Position numbers and translations under genes: made by a program
DNA from: Aminiphilus circumscriptus DSM 16581
Lineage (GTDB): Bacteria > Synergistota > Synergistia > Synergistales > Aminiphilaceae
Length of the DNA stretch: 64,000 bases
Direction: 5' to 3'
Assembly: GCF_000526375.1 (NCBI RefSeq)
Contig: NZ_JAFY01000002.1
Span: forward strand, 930,001 to 994,000
Notes under the pieces: generated by a model
The model's input: only the letters and a program-made list of their open reading frames with translations
The model's database searches: none
What the model was told of the DNA's origin: nothing
Part shown: piece by piece, positions 42,809-51,149 of the stretch
Layout: each line of letters starts with the position of its first letter
Position numbering within the stretch: position 1 is the stretch's first letter

Positions 42809-44230
42809 ATGACGGAAGAGCCCCGTGTTCCCGAACAGAAGCCCCGGCGTTTCAAGGTCCCCCATACCTACGTAATTCTCTTTTCCGTGGTGATTCTCGC
42901 GGTTATCGGAACCTATGTGCTTCCCGCAGGAGTCTACGACAGAGTGAAGGATGAAAAGACGGGACGGACCGTGGTCGCCCCCGAGTCGTATCACCACGTG
43001 GAGCAGACCCCCGTGTCTCTCTTCAAACTTTTTGAATCCGTGCCCAAGGGAATGAAACAGGCGGCGGAGATCATTTTCTTCATCTTCATCTGCGGCGGCG
43101 CCTTTGCCATCATCCAGACGACGGGAGCCATCGACGCGAGCATTTCCAGGGCCGTCCTAAAGCTCAAAGGCAAGGAGAAACTGCTCATCCCCGTGACGAT
43201 GGCCATCTTCTCCATCGGGGGCTTCACCTACGGCATGGCCGAGGAGGTGATCGTCTTCATTCCCATCGGTGTTGCCCTTGCCAGAGCTGTGGGGTACGAC
43301 GACGTGGTGGGCGTGGCCATGATGTCCACCGGGGCCGCCGTGGGGTTCAGCGGCGGTATGCTCAATCCCTTCACGGTCGGCGTGGCCCAGGGCATCGCCG
43401 AACTCCCGCTCTTTTCCGGAATGGCTCTGCGCTGGGCGGGATATGTAGTGCTCTACATCGTGGCCTGCTGGTGGGTCATGCGCTATGCGGCGCGCGTCAA
43501 GGCCGATCCCACCCAGAGTCTCGTCTACGACTTCATGAAGGAAGATACGAAGGGACATGTCATTGACGAGAACATCCAGGTCACGGGAACACACAAGTTG
43601 GTACTCCTCGCGGTGGTGCTGAGCTTCGCCTACATGATCTACGGTGTCATCGAGGAAGGCTTCTACATCATGGAACTCTCGGCGGTCTTCCTCGCCATGG
43701 GGATCGTGGCAGGACTCATGGGCAAACTCTCCCCGAGCCACATCGCCCGCTCCTTCGTGGAGGGATGCCAGGGTATCGCCTTCGGAGCCCTCGTGGTGGG
43801 CATCGCTCGGGCGATTCTCGTGGTCATGACGGACGGACAGATCGTGGACACGGTGATCAACTCCCTGGCGAACTGGGTTGCTCAGCTTCCCGGAGGCTTT
43901 ACTGCCGTGGGCATGTTCTGGGTGCAGTCCTTCATCAACTTCTTCATTCCATCGGGCAGCGGACAGGCCGCGACGACCATGCCGATCATGACGCCCCTCG
44001 CGGATCTCGTGGGCGTCACGCGGCAGACGGCGGTTCTCGCCTATCAGTACGGAGATGGCTTTTCCAACCAGATCATTCCCACCTCCGCGGCACTCATGGG
44101 CGTGCTTGGCATGGCCAAGCTGCCCTACGAGAAGTGGTTCAAGTTCATCTGGCCCCTCATGGTCTTCTGGACACTGGCGGGCTCCGTGATGGTCTACATC
44201 GCCGCCGTGACCGGCTACGGTCCCTTCTAG
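42809..44230 (+). CDS. YfcC-family membrane carrier, second copy
   Basis: 473 residues from the ATG at 42809 (AAGGGAG upstream); an in-frame GTG at 42800 is less likely. It shares the family blocks with the carrier at 28064: YVLPAGVYDRVKDEKTG, GFTYGMAEEVIVFIPIGVAL, MLNPFTVGVAQGIAELPLF and NFFIPSGSGQAATTMPIM. No metabolic gene is fused to it operon-wise, but it follows the AspT-like gene and ends in a strong terminator. Likely imports or exchanges an amino acid or dicarboxylate. Confidence 0.9.
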   Translation: MTEEPRVPEQKPRRFKVPHTYVILFSVVILAVIGTYVLPAGVYDRVKDEKTGRTVVAPESYHHVEQTPVSLFKLFESVPKGMKQAAEIIFFIFICGGAFAIIQTTGAIDASISRAVLKLKGKEKLLIPVTMAIFSIGGFTYGMAEEVIVFIPIGVALARAVGYDDVVGVAMMSTGAAVGFSGGMLNPFTVGVAQGIAELPLFSGMALRWAGYVVLYIVACWWVMRYAARVKADPTQSLVYDFMKEDTKGHVIDENIQVTGTHKLVLLAVVLSFAYMIYGVIEEGFYIMELSAVFLAMGIVAGLMGKLSPSHIARSFVEGCQGIAFGALVVGIARAILVVMTDGQIVDTVINSLANWVAQLPGGFTAVGMFWVQSFINFFIPSGSGQAATTMPIMTPLADLVGVTRQTAVLAYQYGDGFSNQIIPTSAALMGVLGMAKLPYEKWFKFIWPLMVFWTLAGSVMVYIAAVTGYGPF

Positions 44231-44309
44231 AAGCGCGACGATACGAAATTCCGGCGTGCTTTTTGAAAAAGGCGCGTTTTCTCAGTGGGTGTTTGTCCGG
44301 AAAGGCGAG

Positions 44310-44347
44310 GCGAGGGGGGAAGGAATGCTTCCCCCCTCGCGGTTTTT
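44310..44347 (+). terminator. strong rho-independent terminator after the second YfcC gene
   Basis: GCGAGGGGGGAAG (44310-44322), 5-nt loop, exact complement (44328-44340), then GGTTTTTTC. Confidence 0.92.
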
Positions 44348-44428
44348 TCGGCGGTTTTTGGAAAAAGTGCAGCGTGGGATGGTTAGGGTGATCCATCCTG
44401 CACCTTGACTGGAAGGGGGCGGTGTCTC

Positions 44429-45733
44429 ATGACGAGATCCTCGGAAACGGGGAACGTGTCCAAAGAGGCTGTCCGAAATCACGGCTCCATTTTTTCGGAA
44501 AGCGGATCGCGTTCCGTTTCCGAAACGGAGGGAGAGGATAAACGGGATCCGCTCTTTCTCCTCGAGGAGTTGTCGCATTTCGGGGAGCTGTTGGAACGAT
44601 TCTCCAGAGCGGGAAACATTCCTCTCGCGTTGTGCGCGCCCTCGGGAGCTTCCGTGGTTAAACCCGTTACGCTTCCGCCTTTTTGCGCACGGGTTCGGGA
44701 AATTTCGTCGGGAAAGCTTCTCTGCGCGGAGAATTTCGCACGGATCGGCGGAGAGCTCTTCGCCTCCCGGAGAACCCGATTGAGCCGATGTTCCTGCGGC
44801 CTGGTTCTTGTGGGACACCCTCTCTTTTTTCAGGAGAGGCCCTTAGGTTTTCTCCTCTCCGGGCATGTCCTCTTTCGTCGTTACCGGAGGGACGAGCTGC
44901 TCGGGTTCTGCCGGCGGCGCTGGAGTTTTTCCGAGACGCCCGAGGCATTCCTCGAGGTGTTTCTGAAGACTCCTGTCGTGGACGAGCGACTCATCGGAGG
45001 GATGCGGGAATGCCTCGATTTGGTGGGGGGGCAGATTCTGGACATGGCCGGCCAGTACTCTGGACCCGGAATCTCCATACTCGGCCAGGCCAGGGTCACG
45101 CCTGCCGGAGGCGTCGCGGAAGAGCTTTCTCGTGAAGTGCGCCGGGAGATCGTCTCGCTTCGCTCTGCTGTAATTAACAGTCAACTGAATCCACATTTTC
45201 TCTTCAATACGCTAAACACCATTTATCGTTTTGCCCAGGCCGAGGAGGCCCGAAAGACCCAGGAACTGACACTGCATCTGGCGGAATACCTGCGTTACAT
45301 TCTTCGTGCCCAGGCGCGGGAGGAGCTTGTTCCCCTCAAGCTGGAACTGGCTTGTGCCAGGCGCTATCTTGCGATTTACGCCACGCGCTTCGAGGAAAAA
45401 ATTTCCTTTCGCATCGCGTTGGAGCCCGAGACGGAGCAGATTCTCATTCCCTTCATGCTTGTCCAGCCGTTGGTGGAAAACGCCATCCGGCACGGCCTGG
45501 AGCCCTCTCGGAATCCGGGATGTATCTCCCTCCGGGCGAGCCTCGTTGCAAAATGCTTGCTTCTCGTTATCGAGGATGATGGCGTGGGGTGCGATCTTCA
45601 GGAAATCCAGGAAGGGATCGGTTTGACGGGGGTACGTGCACGATTGAGACTTCATTACGGAGAAAAGGGACTCTTGGAATTTCTCAGCGCTCCCGGCAAG
45701 GGAACAAAAGTGTCCCTCCATGTCCCTTTCTGA
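44429..45733 (+). CDS. PocR-domain sensor histidine kinase (LytS/YesM type)
   Basis: 434 residues from the ATG at 44429 (GGAAGGGGGC upstream). Residues about 50-190 resemble the PocR ligand domain: FCARVREISSGKLLC, then CSCGLVLVGHPLFFQERPLG. No membrane segment is evident, so it is probably a cytosolic sensor of a small metabolite. A linker leads to the His_kinase/LytS domain: QLNPHFLFNTLNTIYRFAQ (phospho-His), then an HATPase domain with VQPLVENAIRHGLEPS and VIEDDGVGCD. It pairs with the AraC-type regulator 40 bp downstream and probably controls the catabolic block that follows. Confidence 0.9.
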   Translation: MTRSSETGNVSKEAVRNHGSIFSESGSRSVSETEGEDKRDPLFLLEELSHFGELLERFSRAGNIPLALCAPSGASVVKPVTLPPFCARVREISSGKLLCAENFARIGGELFASRRTRLSRCSCGLVLVGHPLFFQERPLGFLLSGHVLFRRYRRDELLGFCRRRWSFSETPEAFLEVFLKTPVVDERLIGGMRECLDLVGGQILDMAGQYSGPGISILGQARVTPAGGVAEELSREVRREIVSLRSAVINSQLNPHFLFNTLNTIYRFAQAEEARKTQELTLHLAEYLRYILRAQAREELVPLKLELACARRYLAIYATRFEEKISFRIALEPETEQILIPFMLVQPLVENAIRHGLEPSRNPGCISLRASLVAKCLLLVIEDDGVGCDLQEIQEGIGLTGVRARLRLHYGEKGLLEFLSAPGKGTKVSLHVPF

Positions 45734-45773
45734 CGTGTGTTGTGGAAGCCCTGAGGAAAGAGAAAAGGCGGTG

Positions 45774-47354
45774 ATGTCCTTGTCTTTCAAGGTTTTGCTG
45801 GTCGAAGACGAAGTCCACGAGCGTAAAGCGCTGCTGCGGACTCTTCAGAAGGCCTTCGAAGATTTGAAGACGGCCGAGGCGAAGGACGCGGTGGAATTTG
45901 AGGAAGCAGTGGGATCCTTTCAGCCCGATCTTGTTCTCCTGGATATCCGGATGCCTGGAGGAGACGGCCTTTCCAGCCTTGAAAAACTGCGCAAGGAAGG
46001 GTTCGATGGGGAAGTGGTTATCCTCACCGCCTTCGACATCTTCGACTACGCACGGACGGCCATGCAGCTTGGTGTGACGGCCTTTCTGGTGAAGCCCGTG
46101 ACGCCCCAGGCGTTGACGGAAGCCGTAGTAAATGCCCTCGGGCACGTGAAGAACCGGAGGAATCACGAGCGGAACGTGGAGATCATGAGGGGCATGGTCC
46201 GGGAGAACCGGAGCGCTATCGCCGCCAACCTGATCCATTTCCTTCTCAGCGGCGAGGACACAGAAGGCGCCATGATGACGGTTGCCAGGGAGATCGGGCT
46301 TCTCCGGGACGACGGAGGGACGGTCTTCGGGGTGCTCGCCTTTCCCAACCATTCCGAGACGCCGCTCTGGGAACAGTTGCTCCTGTGGCACGGGCTGGAG
46401 CAGTCCCTCGGTCACGAGACGTTGGTAGTGCAGTGGAAACAGCACGCCTGTTTCGTCTTCTCCGGAGGAATGGGTGCTGCGGAGGAAAGAGAGGCGATGG
46501 CGGGAAGAATTTTCGGCCATCTCTCAGAGAAGGAAATGCAGGGAAATGTCGTCTACGGAGGAACCTGGGGTACGCTGGCGGAATTGCCGGACCTGCTTCG
46601 GGCGGTGGACACCGGGCTGGACGAGAGCGTTCTTGAAGGTTTCGGAAAAGTACTTGACCGGACGAGGGAATCACCATCGGAGATGGCTCCGTTTCCCGGT
46701 GACGAACTGGGCATCGACGAATTTCGGGCGTTGGTGTTGGAAAGCATTCGAGACGGACGCTCTTCGCTTCTCGAGGTGGTTCAGGGGCGCCTCTCGGAAT
46801 CATTGAACGCCCTGGTCCGATCGGATGTGGAAATTCTCAAGGTTCTCTTCGTAGGACTTCTGGGGGGCATTGCCCAAGTGCTTCTCGATCTGAGCTGCGA
46901 TCTTTCGGAAGTGCGCATCTGGTCCAGGAGAGAGCTGCTCAGTCTCTTCGCCGCCAATTCCGTTGCCGACCTGAAGAACCGGCTCTTCTTCTCCGTCTCG
47001 GGGGCACTGGAATTGCGTTCTCGCCTCCAGACGCCGGGAAATCTGGCTATCCAGGGGGCTCTCGCTTTCATTCATTCTCATTTCGAGGACGTGACGCTCG
47101 AGAAAGCTGCCGCGGCGGTACACGTGACGCCGGCCCATCTGAGCAGGCTTTTCCAAAAGGCTCTGCGGAAGCGGTTCATCGACGTGGTGAAGGAAATCCG
47201 CATCAACCGTGCCGCAGCCTACCTTGAGGCGGGCATGAGCGTCCGGGACGCCGCCATTGCCGTGGGGATGGACAATCTCTCCTACTTCAGCACTTTCTTC
47301 AAGCAGGTCATGGGAGTCAGTCCCAGGGACTACAAAAAACGAGGTGAGGTCTGA
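45774..47354 (+). CDS. AraC-type response regulator (YesN-like)
   Basis: 526 residues from the ATG at 45774. Receiver domain at 1-125: acidic pair in VLLVEDEVHERKALL, acceptor in LVLLDIRMPGGDGL, Thr in VILTAFD, Lys in FLVKPVTPQ. A long middle region of about 270 residues has no clear match. The C-terminal AraC helix-turn-helix pair has FEDVTLEKAAAAVHVTPAHLSRLF and RDAAIAVGMDNLSYFSTFFKQVMGVSPRDYK. Partner of the PocR kinase. Expected to activate nearby promoters such as that of the AlaDH-like/hyuAB genes. Confidence 0.93.
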   Translation: MSLSFKVLLVEDEVHERKALLRTLQKAFEDLKTAEAKDAVEFEEAVGSFQPDLVLLDIRMPGGDGLSSLEKLRKEGFDGEVVILTAFDIFDYARTAMQLGVTAFLVKPVTPQALTEAVVNALGHVKNRRNHERNVEIMRGMVRENRSAIAANLIHFLLSGEDTEGAMMTVAREIGLLRDDGGTVFGVLAFPNHSETPLWEQLLLWHGLEQSLGHETLVVQWKQHACFVFSGGMGAAEEREAMAGRIFGHLSEKEMQGNVVYGGTWGTLAELPDLLRAVDTGLDESVLEGFGKVLDRTRESPSEMAPFPGDELGIDEFRALVLESIRDGRSSLLEVVQGRLSESLNALVRSDVEILKVLFVGLLGGIAQVLLDLSCDLSEVRIWSRRELLSLFAANSVADLKNRLFFSVSGALELRSRLQTPGNLAIQGALAFIHSHFEDVTLEKAAAAVHVTPAHLSRLFQKALRKRFIDVVKEIRINRAAAYLEAGMSVRDAAIAVGMDNLSYFSTFFKQVMGVSPRDYKKRGEV

Positions 47355-47820
47355 GGGATGTTTCCGCCGGAAATTTCCCGAGGGTGCCCGGGGCAAGCTT
47401 GTGGTTTTTTCTTCTTTTACTTGTAGTGCTCTCGAAAGAGTGGTCCTGGACATATCAAAAATTTGAAACTTCGAAGTGAAAACAGCGGATACGCGATACG
47501 CAACAAAAGATCCCAGGAGGACGTCACTGTTTGGAGTGCTTTCCGGAGAAACCCTTGTGAAGACGGCACGTGCCTTTTTCATAAGGAGCATGTGCGCATG
47601 GGAGAGAACAGGGGTTTGTCAGAAGGTTCATGAATGTATTTCCCGGAATGGACCGGGAAAACTCTGTGTTCTGCATGTGGTCGGAAGAATTCTCCGAAGA
47701 CAAGAGGCCAATTTTTTGAAACTTTCTGAAGATGCGTTGTTCTGCATTCTTTCTACAATGGCATCAGGGAACTCGTTTGGCCAAACGAATCTTTCCCGTC
47801 CTTGATGGGAGGCGAATACC
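47355..47820. other. 466-bp non-coding gap before the catabolic operon
   Basis: No gene supported. It is AT-richer than its surroundings and is the natural place for the promoter and AraC-type sites of the operon at 47821. A TACAAT at 47754-47759 could be a -10, but no -35 at a proper distance was found, as is common for activator-dependent promoters. Confidence 0.4.
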
Positions 47821-49008
47821 GTGCCGTTGCAAACGATCGGATTCCCGAGAATGCACAAGGAAGCTCAGGAGCGGCGGGATTTTCTTCCCGGCCTTTTCGG
47901 TCGCCTCGGAAGGCTTCAAGAAGCAGAGAGGTCGGAGATTCTTCTGGAAAAAGGATACGGCTCTGGGATGGGTCTGACGGAGGCGGACTATTTGGCGGAG
48001 AATCCGTTCCTTCGTTTCGTCTCCTACGGTGACGTTCTGAAATGTGACGGTATCGTCGTCGTCCGCTGTCCCGAGGAGGATGTCCTTCGCACACTCTCTC
48101 CGGGAAGTGTCCTTTTTTCCATGCTTCATTACGAGACGAGAGCCCGGCGGAACGCCCTTCTGAAGGAGCTCGGCGTCGTCTGTTTTTCCATGGATGGGCT
48201 CGTGGACGAGCGGAACAACCGGCTTCTCGTGAACTACGCAGGCACATCCATGGCGGGAGTTCGGGTTGCCTTTCGAGAATTGAAGACCCTCGCTCCGGAC
48301 AAGTTCTTTCGGGGCGGCGCACCCCTCATGGTCACCGTGATCGGTATGGGAGAGGTGGGGCAAAAGGCGGCAAAGGCTCTTGAAATCTGCAGTGATGAGA
48401 CCTTCGGCCCCGCGGCGGAAGAGGGTGCAGGGCTGGTGGTGGAGATGCTTCCTCGAAGCATCACGGAGTACCCAGAGCGGCTTGTGGCGCTTTTGGAGAG
48501 GACGGACCTCCTGGTGGATGCCACCAGGCGTCCGGATACCTCGAAAATCATTGTCCCGAACGTTCTCCTGGGCAGACTGCCCAAGCACGCGGTCATTCTG
48601 GACCTCGCGGCGGATCCCTACGACCCCGGCGCAGTCCCGCCGCAGGTGAAGGGAATCGAGGGCATACCCACGGGTACGCTGGAACGGATGGTGATAGGCC
48701 CGAACGATCCTTTGTACGAGACCATCCCCGAGGGTGTAGATTCCAGGAATCGCCGGCTTGTGGTGAGCTGCAACGCCTGGCCTGCCGTGGATGCGAAGGA
48801 ATGCATGGAACTCTACGGGACGCAGATCTTCCCCTTTTTGCGGCTTCTCGTTTCCCGGGATCACGGGGATCTCGACCCCGAGAGCGACGATCTCCACGAA
48901 AGAGCGCTGGCAAGGGCAACTCTTTCCTTTTTCCTTTCCCGGAACGACGCTGCGGCCGGTCTGGAATGCGGTGGTGCGTCCTCCGGGTGCCGGCGGAAGT
49001 GTGGCTGA
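47821..49008 (+). CDS. alanine dehydrogenase/PNT-like NAD-binding protein
   Basis: 395 residues, GTG start with GGGAGG 8-13 nt upstream. The beginning TIGFPRMHKEAQERRDFLP and the block VVRCPEEDVLRTLSPGSVLFSMLHYETRARRN echo the N-domain of alanine dehydrogenase, transhydrogenase-alpha and lysine-ketoglutarate reductase. A Rossmann segment VTVIGMGEVGQKAAKALEI and DLLVDATRRPDTSKIIVPN follow. The C-terminus (after about 375) is Cys/Gly-rich and unlike the family. It likely oxidises or reduces an amino or imino acid. It is 26 bp upstream of hyuA and surely co-transcribed. Exact reaction unknown. Confidence 0.75.
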   Translation: MPLQTIGFPRMHKEAQERRDFLPGLFGRLGRLQEAERSEILLEKGYGSGMGLTEADYLAENPFLRFVSYGDVLKCDGIVVVRCPEEDVLRTLSPGSVLFSMLHYETRARRNALLKELGVVCFSMDGLVDERNNRLLVNYAGTSMAGVRVAFRELKTLAPDKFFRGGAPLMVTVIGMGEVGQKAAKALEICSDETFGPAAEEGAGLVVEMLPRSITEYPERLVALLERTDLLVDATRRPDTSKIIVPNVLLGRLPKHAVILDLAADPYDPGAVPPQVKGIEGIPTGTLERMVIGPNDPLYETIPEGVDSRNRRLVVSCNAWPAVDAKECMELYGTQIFPFLRLLVSRDHGDLDPESDDLHERALARATLSFFLSRNDAAAGLECGGASSGCRRKCG

Positions 49009-49034
49009 GTTTTCGGAGGGGGGGCGAAGAAGGT

Positions 49035-51083
49035 ATGTACCGCATCGGCATCGATACGGGAGGCACGAATACGGACATCGTTCTGGTCGATCTTGACACG
49101 GGGGAACTCTATTCCACCAAGACGCCCACGACGACAGGCGCACTTCTCGACGGTATCAAGAAGGGTATCCGGAAGGCATCGGACATAGCGGGCATCGACT
49201 CCGGAGAGATCGGGGAACTTGTTTATGGGACCACTATTGTGGTGAACATGATTGCCCAGAAGGAGTCGGAAGCGACCGGACTGGTGACAACCAAAGGGTT
49301 CCGGGATGTACTGGAGATAGGTCGGGCGTTCCGGGACAGGAACATCTACGATTTTTTCCTGGACAAGCCGGAACCGTTGGTTCCGAGGGATCTTCGCTTC
49401 GAGGTGACCGAACGTATCGATTTTCAGGGCAATGTCCTTACTCCCCTGGACCCGGAGGAGGTACGGCGGGTGTTGCACGAACTCGTGTCCCGGAACGTGA
49501 CGTCCCTCGGGGTCTGCCTCCTGCACGCCTACGCGAACCCTGTCCACGAGCAGATCATCGGCAGAATAGCCCAGGAAGAATTTCCCCATCTCTTCGTGAC
49601 GCTTTCCTCGGAGATCAATCCGCAATTCCGGGAGTACGAGAGGACGTCCACCACGGTCATCAATGCCTACATGATGCCCAATATGGTGTCGCATCTGATG
49701 GAGTTCGAGAAGAAGACCGCCGTGGAGAAAATGACTCCCCGGCTCTTCATCATGCAGGGAAACGCCGGCGTTATGACCTTTCAGGCCGCTCACAAGAAGC
49801 CGGTTCACGTGGCCAACTCGGGGCCCATCGCGGGCATCATTGCGGCGAACCATCTGGGGAAGCTCACGGGGCTGGCGAACCTCATCACCCTCGACATGGG
49901 CGGAACGAGCTGCGACGTGTCGCTCATCCAGGACAATACCCTGAAATTCGCCATGAACAGTGACGTGGAGGGCTATCCCATCAGCGTCCCCACCGTGGAT
50001 CTGAGCTATATCGGTGCGGGAGGGGGGAGCCTCGCCTGGATCGACGGCGGAGGCGCCCTCAAGGTCGGGCCGAAGAGCGCCGGTGCCTATCCCGGCCCGG
50101 TCTGTTACCGTCGGGGCGGCACTCTTCCCACGGTGACGGACGCGAATTTCATCACCGGAAGAATCCGCCCCGAAGTGTTCCTGGAGGACCTGACGGAAGT
50201 GCACGAGGAAACACAACAGGCCATCGGACGGCACATTGCCGGTCCTCTCGGCATGGAGATTCGAGAGGCTGCCGAGGGCATCCTTCAGGTGGTGAACTCC
50301 AACATGATTCGGGCGATCAAGCTTGTCTCGGTGGAGCGGGGACATGATCCCAGGGATTTCACTCTTGTTGCCTTCGGAGGTGCGGGAGGGCTGCATGGGG
50401 GCAAGCTGGCGGAGGAGTTGGAGATTCCCCGGGTGCTCGTGCCCTATTCGCCCGGAACCTTTTCGGCCCTCGGTCTCACTTTGGCGGACCTGAAGCACGA
50501 CTACGTCCACACCCGGTTGGCGACGGAGGACATGATCGACCTGGAGAGCCTCACGGAAATCTACCGTACCCTCGAGTGCGAGGGCATGGCGGAACTCGAA
50601 CGGGAGGGCATCGCTTTGGAGGATCGGGTACTCCTCCGCACCTGCGACATCCGCTATTTTGGTCAGGCCTACGAATTGAGCATTTCCGTCCCCTCGGGGG
50701 TGCTCGGCCGGAAGGAATTCGGGAATGTGGTGGAGCACTTCCATGCCCTCCACGAGCGGATCTACGGTCACAGCATGAGGGAAGATCCGCTCGAGTTCGT
50801 GAATTATCGGGTGAGTGCTCTGGGGATCACTCGGAAGCCGCTGCTGGGAGAGATGCGTTCCTGGAAAACGGGAGTTCCTTCGTTCGCTCCTTTTGCCGCA
50901 AAGGCATTTTTCGACGGCAGGGAACGGGATGTGACCGTCTTCAACCGCAACACACTCGAGCCAGGCACGATTGTCGAGGGGCCCGCCGTGATCGGCGAAA
51001 TGGGGGGGACCATCGTGGTCTATCCAAACCAGAAGGCCTCCGTGGACCGGCTGAGGAACGTCCTGATCCACACGAACTGCTGA
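49035..51083 (+). CDS. hyuA: hydantoinase/oxoprolinase subunit A
   Basis: 682 residues from the ATG at 49035. Begins with the ASKHA-type phosphate loop IGIDTGGTNTDIVLVDLDTG; then GTTIVVNMIAQKE, YERTSTTVINAYM, NSGPIAGIIAANHLG, LDMGGTSCDVSLI and VAFGGAGGLHGGKLAEEL. The family uses ATP to open cyclic amides (5-oxoproline, N-methylhydantoin) or, with related subunits, carboxylates acetone or acetophenone. The partner HyuB is 66 bp downstream. Cytosolic heteromer. Longer upstream reading in this frame overlaps the previous gene and is not real. Confidence 0.95.
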   Translation: MYRIGIDTGGTNTDIVLVDLDTGELYSTKTPTTTGALLDGIKKGIRKASDIAGIDSGEIGELVYGTTIVVNMIAQKESEATGLVTTKGFRDVLEIGRAFRDRNIYDFFLDKPEPLVPRDLRFEVTERIDFQGNVLTPLDPEEVRRVLHELVSRNVTSLGVCLLHAYANPVHEQIIGRIAQEEFPHLFVTLSSEINPQFREYERTSTTVINAYMMPNMVSHLMEFEKKTAVEKMTPRLFIMQGNAGVMTFQAAHKKPVHVANSGPIAGIIAANHLGKLTGLANLITLDMGGTSCDVSLIQDNTLKFAMNSDVEGYPISVPTVDLSYIGAGGGSLAWIDGGGALKVGPKSAGAYPGPVCYRRGGTLPTVTDANFITGRIRPEVFLEDLTEVHEETQQAIGRHIAGPLGMEIREAAEGILQVVNSNMIRAIKLVSVERGHDPRDFTLVAFGGAGGLHGGKLAEELEIPRVLVPYSPGTFSALGLTLADLKHDYVHTRLATEDMIDLESLTEIYRTLECEGMAELEREGIALEDRVLLRTCDIRYFGQAYELSISVPSGVLGRKEFGNVVEHFHALHERIYGHSMREDPLEFVNYRVSALGITRKPLLGEMRSWKTGVPSFAPFAAKAFFDGRERDVTVFNRNTLEPGTIVEGPAVIGEMGGTIVVYPNQKASVDRLRNVLIHTNC

Positions 51084-51149
51084 CCGGCGAGGCCGGGAAG
51101 CGCATCGCGCACAACGGAGCGAAGACGGGCACGAAGGAGGGAACAGAAC

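Noticed and set aside
47476-47805. A 109-codon frame in the gap before the AlaDH-like gene
   Set aside because: No ribosome-binding site, no family features and atypical composition; more likely regulatory DNA.
48861-51071. A 736-codon open frame antisense to hyuA
   Set aside because: Same cause: lack of stop codons opposite a high-GC gene; hyuA has clear motifs along its whole length.
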